Shown here in pieces: positions 58,691-64,000 of a DNA stretch of 64,000 bases. Made by a program: the position numbers and the translations under genes. The notes under the pieces are model-generated. The model was given only the letters and a program-made list of their open reading frames with translations. It was not told the DNA's origin and did not search any database. The stretch comes from Ructibacterium sp965146665 (GTDB lineage Bacteria > Bacillota > Clostridia > Monoglobales > Monoglobaceae): the NCBI GenBank assembly GCA_965146665.1, contig CBCTHE010000009.1, positions 62,001 through 126,000 of the forward strand, given 5' to 3'. The first letter of the stretch is position 1, and each line of letters begins with the position of its first letter.

Positions 58691-59170
58691 CTATTCATAT
58701 TCGGTCAGAATTTCCAGCTGTTCCGGCAGGCGCCATATCCGCTCCTTTAAGAACAGCGGGTAAAAGCAGGCTTCCCTGAGCTGTGCAAAGGGCATCCAGG
58801 AAAACCAATGCTCCCGTCTGCCGTCCTCCAAAAAGACAAAGCTGTCTCCCCGGTCCGGAAGATCGGTCCGCGCGGCATCAATTAGATAATACAGACAGAG
58901 TTCATGGAATCGTTCCAATGTATTATCCTCCACAAAAAAGCTCTGATTCAGCCACAGAGGCCGCACAATCCGGGCGTCTATGCCCAGTTCCTCCCGCAGT
59001 TCCCGCGCAAGCGCCTGCTCCGCGGTCTCGTACAGGGCAACCCGGCCGCCGGGGAGGGAATAATGGGATACCGCATCATCCCGCATCACCAGCAGTCTCT
59101 CCCGGTGCGCGATCACCGCCGCCACCCGGTAATTGAACCTGCCCTCCGGCGTCTGAAAGGTAATATCCAT
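58691..59170 (-). CDS. Nudix hydrolase
   Basis: 159 residues. A perfect Nudix box GGRVALYETAEQALARELREELGI (G-x5-E-x7-REUxEExGU) at about residues 40-64, preceded by RVAAVIAHRERLLVMRDD. It hydrolyses a nucleoside-diphosphate-linked compound; the substrate is not readable. 47 bases before the Tam-like gene and 99 after dnaE. Confidence 0.92.
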   Translation of the reverse strand: MDITFQTPEGRFNYRVAAVIAHRERLLVMRDDAVSHYSLPGGRVALYETAEQALARELREELGIDARIVRPLWLNQSFFVEDNTLERFHELCLYYLIDAARTDLPDRGDSFVFLEDGRREHWFSWMPFAQLREACFYPLFLKERIWRLPEQLEILTEYE

Positions 59171-59269
59171 GTTTGTCCCCTCTTTTCATCACGGCCGCCC
59201 TGCCGGACAGCCGAAGTTTTCCAGCTCTTAGGCCCGAACCCATGCGGTTTCAAAAGGCAATATTTTGTT

Positions 59270-62200
59270 TTACTCTCCCTTGCCAACCAGCTTCACGTTA
59301 TCGTCCCCGAGAAGGGCCGCAAGCTTTTCCTCCCTGCCGTCCCCGGCGCTGACCCACATACCGGCCGGCGCCATCAGCGTCTGCCGGGTATCCTCATACC
59401 GGAGAATCACGGGAATACCGCCGCCCGCGCCCCGGAGTATTTCCTTTACGGCCTGCTCCCGCGGGTCGCCGCTCCGAAGCCGCAGATACAGCTTGGCGCC
59501 GCTCCCGGCCGCGGTATTTTGCGCCGGATTCTTTCCCGCTGCGGTCAGGGGCCGGACATCCTCCAGCCGGAGCTTGGGCGGCATATCCTCCGCAATGTCC
59601 AGGTTGCCTTCCACCGCGACCATCTGATCCGTCTGAAGCAGACTGTCAAACTTCCGGACCAGGCTCGGAAAGACCAGAACCTCAATGCTCCCGGTCAGAT
59701 CCTCCAGCTCCGCATAGCGCATGATATCGCCCTTCTTTGTGATCTGGTTCCGGATATGGGTGATGATGCCGCCCACCTTGACCTTTGAGCCGATGTTGAA
59801 CCGGCTCTCCTCATTTTCCTGGATCTCCTGTATGCTTGCCGTGGAGAAGCCCTCCACCAGATCCCGGAAGCGGTCCAGAGGATGACCGGAGATATACATG
59901 CCGATACACTCTTTTTCCATGGCCAGAATATCCCGCTCCTCGAACTCCTCACAGTCCGGGAACCGGTCTTCTGTGGGACTGGGCTGGTCCAGCAAAGCGC
60001 TGAACATATCCAGCTGTCCGGGCATAACGGATTTTTGCTGACTGATGGCATCGTCCAGCACCTTCTCATACACATTGATGAGAACCGCCCGCTTCAGGTC
60101 CATGCTGTCAAAGGCACCGCTCCGGATCAGGTTTTCCACCACCCGCTTGTTGATCTTCCTGCCCGCCATCCTCTGGCAGAAGTCCCGGAAGCCGGTAAAG
60201 AGGCCGTTTGCCTCCCGTTCCGCCACAATCTCGTCCACCACCGCGCCGCCGACATTTTTCACGGCCGCCAGGCCGAACCGAATCCTGCCCCGGTCCACGG
60301 AAAACTGCCGGCCGCTCATATTGATGTCCGGCGGAAGCACCGTGATGCCATGGTTTTTGGCCACAGCGATATACTTGGTCACCTTTGGCGTATGCTCGAT
60401 AAAGGAGGTCAGCAGGGCCGCGAAAAACTCCACGGGATAGTGGCACTTGAGCCACGCGGTCTGATACGCCACCACAGCATAGGCCGCCGCATGGGATTTG
60501 TTAAAGGCATAGGAGGCAAAGTCCATCATCTCATCAAAGATAGACGCAGCCGTCTTCTCGTCCACGCCGCGCCTGACCGCGCCGTCAACAATCTGGCCGT
60601 CCTCCTCTGTGCCGTAAATAAAGTTCTGCCGCTCCTTTGCCATGACATCCGCCTTTTTCTTGGACATGGCACGGCGGACCAGATCCGCGCGGCCCAGGGA
60701 ATAGCCGCCCATTTCCCGGACAATCTGCATGACCTGCTCCTGATACACGATACAGCCATAGGTCACATCCAAAATATGCTCCAGCATGGGGTGCTTATAC
60801 CGCACCTTGGACGCGTTGTTCTTATTTGCCACATACAAAGGGATGGAGTCCATGGGCCCCGGACGGTACAGGGAGATTCCGGCGATGATGTCCTCCAGAG
60901 AGCTGGGCCGGAGCTCCTTCATAAACTGCTTCATCCCGCCGCTCTCCAGCTGGAACACGCCGTCCGTCTCCCCCGCGGAGATCATTGCATAGGTTTTTTC
61001 GTCCTCCAGATCCACATGCTCCATGTCCAGCGCCGTGCCATGCTGTGCCTTGACATGATCGGCCGCGTCCCGAATCACAGTCAGGGTCCTAAGGCCCAGA
61101 AAGTCCATTTTCAGCAGGCCCAGCCGCTCAATGGTGGTCATGGTGAACTGGGTGGTAAGCACGTCGTCATTTTTCTGCAGGGGCACATAGTTCTGAACCG
61201 GTTCCCGGGTGATGACCACCCCCGCCGCATGGGTGGAGGTGTGCCGGGGCAGTCCCTCCAGCTCCCGGGCCGTGTCAATCAGCCGTTTGATCTGCGGATC
61301 TCCGTCATACAGCTCCTTGAGCTTGTAGTTCACCCGCAAAGCTTTGTCAATGGTCATTTTCAGCTCCATGGGAATCTGCTTTGCCACATTGTCCACCACC
61401 CCATAGGGCACGTTCAATGCGCGGCCCACGTCCCGGACGGCCAGCCGGGCCGCCATGGTACCAAAGGTCACAATCTGGCAGACCTGCTCCTCTCCGTATT
61501 TCCGGTTCACATAGTCAATGACCTCGCCCCGCCGCTCATAGCAAAAGTCAATGTCAATATCCGGCATACTGACCCGCTCCGGATTCAAAAACCGCTCGAA
61601 AATCAGGCCATAGCGGATGGGGTCCACATTGGTGATATGCAGACAGTAGGAGACGACGCTCCCTGCCGCACTGCCCCGGCCGGGCCCCACCATAATGCCG
61701 TTTTCCCGGGCATAGCGGATAAAATCCCAGACGATCAGAAAATAGTCCACATAGCCCATGTTTCGGATGGTGTCCAGCTCATATTCCAGCCGCTCCCGCA
61801 CAGAGCCGTCGTCGTCCGGATAGCGTTCCGCCATCCCCGCGTCCGTGAGACTGCGCAGATAGGCGTAGGAGGTCATCCCATCAGGCACAGCGAACTGTGG
61901 CAGGTGGAGCTTTCCGAACTCAATTTCCACATTGCACCGGTCTGCGATCCGCTGAGCATTCTCAATGGCCTCCGGAATATAGGAAAAAAGAGCCGCCATC
62001 TCCTCCTCGGACTTTACGTAGAGCTGGTCCGTGGACATCTTCATCCGGTCCTCGTCGTCCACAGTCTTTCCCATCTGGATGCACATGAGCACATCCTGAT
62101 ACACCGCGTCCTCCTGCCGGACATAGTGGATGTCATTGGTGGCCACCAGCTGCAGGTCCAGCTCTCGGGCAAGGGCCACCAGCCCCCGGTTCAGCTTTTG

Positions 62201-62746
62201 CTGTTCCAGGATGCCGTGGTCCTGCACCTCTACAAAATAGCGGTCGCGGCCGAAGATGTCAATGAACTCCCCGGCCCGCCGCTTTGCCTCTTCATAGTTG
62301 TCGGCCAGGATATTCCTGGACAATACGCCCGCCATACACGCGCTGAGGGCAATGATCCCCTCGCTGTACTGCCGCAGAACCTCCATATCAATCCGGGGCC
62401 GGTAATAGTAACCGTCCACAAACCCAATGGACACCAGTTTCATGAGATTGTGATATCCGATGTCGTTTTCCGCAAGCAGAATCAGATGATAGCTCTGGGC
62501 GTCGTATTCGTGAACCTTGTCGAATCTGGAACGGGCGGCCACATAGACCTCGCAGCCCAGTATGGGCTTGATTCCCTGTTCCCTGGCGTATTCATAGAAG
62601 TCAATCACGCCGTACATATTGCCATGGTCCGTGATGGCCATGGCGGTCTGGCCCAGCTCTTTGGCACGGTCAACCAGCTTTTGAATGGTTCCCTCTCCGT
62701 CCAGCAGGCTGTAAGCCGTATGAGTGTGTAAATGTGCAAAGGCCAT
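59270..62746 (-). CDS. dnaE: DNA polymerase III subunit alpha (DnaE type)
   Basis: 1158 residues, full length. PHP domain at the N-terminus (FAHLHTHTAYSLLDGEG, MAITDHGNMYGVIDFYEYA). Palm with catalytic acids in PDIDIDFCYERRGEVIDYV (~392). AFNKSHAAAYAVVAYQTAWLK (~748), helix-hairpin-helix region, and C-terminal OB fold (VGGIITHIRNQITKKGDIM, GSIEVLVFPSLVRKF). The last ~90 residues follow the OB fold. In Firmicutes DnaE works with PolC at primer extension and lagging-strand synthesis. GGAGG precedes the ATG. Confidence 0.97.
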   Translation of the reverse strand: MAFAHLHTHTAYSLLDGEGTIQKLVDRAKELGQTAMAITDHGNMYGVIDFYEYAREQGIKPILGCEVYVAARSRFDKVHEYDAQSYHLILLAENDIGYHNLMKLVSIGFVDGYYYRPRIDMEVLRQYSEGIIALSACMAGVLSRNILADNYEEAKRRAGEFIDIFGRDRYFVEVQDHGILEQQKLNRGLVALARELDLQLVATNDIHYVRQEDAVYQDVLMCIQMGKTVDDEDRMKMSTDQLYVKSEEEMAALFSYIPEAIENAQRIADRCNVEIEFGKLHLPQFAVPDGMTSYAYLRSLTDAGMAERYPDDDGSVRERLEYELDTIRNMGYVDYFLIVWDFIRYARENGIMVGPGRGSAAGSVVSYCLHITNVDPIRYGLIFERFLNPERVSMPDIDIDFCYERRGEVIDYVNRKYGEEQVCQIVTFGTMAARLAVRDVGRALNVPYGVVDNVAKQIPMELKMTIDKALRVNYKLKELYDGDPQIKRLIDTARELEGLPRHTSTHAAGVVITREPVQNYVPLQKNDDVLTTQFTMTTIERLGLLKMDFLGLRTLTVIRDAADHVKAQHGTALDMEHVDLEDEKTYAMISAGETDGVFQLESGGMKQFMKELRPSSLEDIIAGISLYRPGPMDSIPLYVANKNNASKVRYKHPMLEHILDVTYGCIVYQEQVMQIVREMGGYSLGRADLVRRAMSKKKADVMAKERQNFIYGTEEDGQIVDGAVRRGVDEKTAASIFDEMMDFASYAFNKSHAAAYAVVAYQTAWLKCHYPVEFFAALLTSFIEHTPKVTKYIAVAKNHGITVLPPDINMSGRQFSVDRGRIRFGLAAVKNVGGAVVDEIVAEREANGLFTGFRDFCQRMAGRKINKRVVENLIRSGAFDSMDLKRAVLINVYEKVLDDAISQQKSVMPGQLDMFSALLDQPSPTEDRFPDCEEFEERDILAMEKECIGMYISGHPLDRFRDLVEGFSTASIQEIQENEESRFNIGSKVKVGGIITHIRNQITKKGDIMRYAELEDLTGSIEVLVFPSLVRKFDSLLQTDQMVAVEGNLDIAEDMPPKLRLEDVRPLTAAGKNPAQNTAAGSGAKLYLRLRSGDPREQAVKEILRGAGGGIPVILRYEDTRQTLMAPAGMWVSAGDGREEKLAALLGDDNVKLVGKGE

Positions 62747-62809
62747 TTCCGGCGCCTCCTTCTCTTTCTCTGTATCTCTGTGTGTTCCATGTGGCTTCGC
62801 CCCGGCGCC

Positions 62810-64000
62810 CTATTCCTCCCGGGGCGCAGACGCCGGCCGCTCCAGCCTCCAGATATGCCGGTCACGGCAAAAGGGCAGGCAGGAGAGAAATCCGGTCACG
62901 CCGATCACCAGAAACAGCATGGCCGCGCCGGTTCCTTTTCCGGCGCCGAACAGGGCTGTCCAAAAGCTGCCGGCGTTCTGGGCGGCCATAAACGGTTCAA
63001 ATACCCGGTCCACCAGAAGTCCGCCGCAAAGGTATCCCACCGGAATGGTGAAAAACTGCAGCGTATTCCTTGCAGAATACACACGCCCCTGCATGCCGAC
63101 CGGAATCCGGGTGCGGAAAATGACGTCCAGATTGGCATTCATAAACGGAATGCAGATCCACCCCAGCACCGCGCCCAGACACCATACCGGCGTACTTCTG
63201 CCAAAGGCCAGCAGAAAATTCTCTGTACCCATGGAAAAGAGCAGGGCCCCGCAGATCGCCCGCACCCGGCTTTTGGGCGACGGCGCGATGGAGACCAGCA
63301 GGCTCCCCAGCATGGCCGCAAGCCCTGTACAGGTGTTGACCATGCCCAAGGCCGTCTCACTGCCGCCCTCCCGAGACAGGAGCATGGCGGGCAGAGCCGC
63401 GTTGTATATGGAGGCGGTGAGATTGATCACTGCCAAAAACAGGATCAAATCCAATATGCCGCGGTTGTCTCTCAGATACCGCAGTCCGCTTTTGGCCGCG
63501 CGGAGCACCGGCTCCGCCGCGGCAGACTCCCTGCCGCGCCCTTTTGGAATGTCAACGAACCCCAGCAGGGTCACAAAGGCTGTTCCAAAGGTAATCAGGT
63601 CAAACAGGATAACCGCCTCAATTCCCGCGAAGGCGAGAACCGCCGCCGCGATCATAGGCGTCAGTGTGGTCACCAGGGAATTGGACAGCGAACGCAGACC
63701 GCTCGCCTTCTGATAGTGCTTAGCAGGGACCAGAAGGCTGACCGCCACATCCGAGGCCGGCTGCTGAACCGTATTCATCAGTCCATTCAGTCCGTTGAGC
63801 AAATAGAGATGCCAGATCTCAAGCCGGCCGGTTTTGAACAGCACCAGCGCCGCCACAGTACAGGCCGCCGCAAAGCTGTCGCTGACCAGCATGGTAATTT
63901 TTTTGTTCCACTTGTCACTGAGCGCTCCCGCAAAGATGGATAGCAGGACATAGGGCGCATAGGAACAGATGGTAAGCAGGGCCGTGGACAGCGCTGAGCC
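62810..64000 (-). CDS. MFS exporter (macrolide-efflux/MFS_3 type), N-terminus outside window
   Basis: Partial: the frame runs off the right end of the window, where it reads GSALSTALLTICSYAPYVLLSIFAGALSDKWNKK, containing the MFS motif A after helix 2. About 396 residues are visible with the remaining ~10 helices and the ending CRDRHIWRLERPA. An internal Met at 63892 is not the start. A proton-driven exporter of drugs or siderophores of the EntS/MefA class is likely. 63 bases upstream of dnaE. Confidence 0.88.
   Translation of the reverse strand, partial: GSALSTALLTICSYAPYVLLSIFAGALSDKWNKKITMLVSDSFAAACTVAALVLFKTGRLEIWHLYLLNGLNGLMNTVQQPASDVAVSLLVPAKHYQKASGLRSLSNSLVTTLTPMIAAAVLAFAGIEAVILFDLITFGTAFVTLLGFVDIPKGRGRESAAAEPVLRAAKSGLRYLRDNRGILDLILFLAVINLTASIYNAALPAMLLSREGGSETALGMVNTCTGLAAMLGSLLVSIAPSPKSRVRAICGALLFSMGTENFLLAFGRSTPVWCLGAVLGWICIPFMNANLDVIFRTRIPVGMQGRVYSARNTLQFFTIPVGYLCGGLLVDRVFEPFMAAQNAGSFWTALFGAGKGTGAAMLFLVIGVTGFLSCLPFCRDRHIWRLERPASAPREE

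Noticed and set aside
59882..62731. 949-codon plus-strand frame opposite dnaE
   Set aside because: Mirror of a GC-rich conserved gene; His/Gln/Pro-rich translation without domains. Antisense shadow.

Overview
The window looks like the chromosome of an anaerobic, endospore-forming, GC-rich member of the Clostridia (Firmicutes). The evidence is a 29-residue spoVM gene, clostridial-style redox and CoA-activase genes, SLH-anchored surface proteins, LplB/LplC/lipoprotein sugar transporters, GatCAB, strong Shine-Dalgarno sites and sigma-A promoters. Gut Oscillospirales or Christensenellales-like lineages fit best, but the sequence alone does not fix the genus. No tRNA, rRNA, CRISPR array, transposase or prophage was seen.

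Layout. 0.1-3.7 kb: a dicluster ferredoxin-like protein divergent from a Crp/Fnr regulator plus LysR regulator, and a split ChrA-type transporter pair convergent with the LysR gene. 3.9-4.9 kb: a small accessory patch with a frameshifted ribbon-helix-helix (RHH) gene, an intact paralogue, two ~118-bp structured repeats that each follow an RHH gene, and a small unknown protein. 5.0-6.7 kb: a secreted BspA-type leucine-rich-repeat protein whose second half is built of eight 69-bp tandem units. 6.8-18.6 kb: housekeeping genes (gatCAB, a membrane-fusion protein, eda-kdgK for the KDPG pathway, pfkA, rpmE, a HAD phosphatase, an iron alcohol dehydrogenase). 18.7-23.5 kb: spoVM, a small membrane protein, a tannase-like hydrolase, a GDPD, a GH32 and a GrpB protein. 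23.8-26.4 kb: a murQ-kinase-RpiR operon for MurNAc-6-P recycling. 26.5-31.4 kb: a 1439-residue double-ASKHA CoA-activase-type protein behind a MarR regulator.

31.7-53.9 kb is the most distinctive part, a Gram-positive polysaccharide-utilisation locus on the minus strand. In order of transcription it runs: GH43-like beta-propeller, solute-binding lipoprotein, two CUT1 permeases, an SLH-anchored protein, a second SLH-like protein of 862 residues, a 1455-residue heparinase-II/III-like lyase with a discoidin-like C-terminus, a 427-residue lectin-like protein, a 1418-residue multi-lectin SGNH esterase, a GH105 unsaturated-uronyl hydrolase and a membrane-bound AraC regulator. The inferred scheme is that the lyase and esterase open an acetylated, uronic-acid-containing glycan at the cell surface, the ABC system imports unsaturated oligosaccharides, and GH105 opens them inside the cell. 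The KDPG pathway genes (eda, kdgK) elsewhere in the window could take the resulting keto-sugars.

54-64 kb: a LysM-CAP protein, a TIGR04076-like protein, two methyltransferases, a zinc-ribbon/membrane pair, birA, a Nudix hydrolase, dnaE and the C-terminal part of an MFS exporter cut off by the window end.
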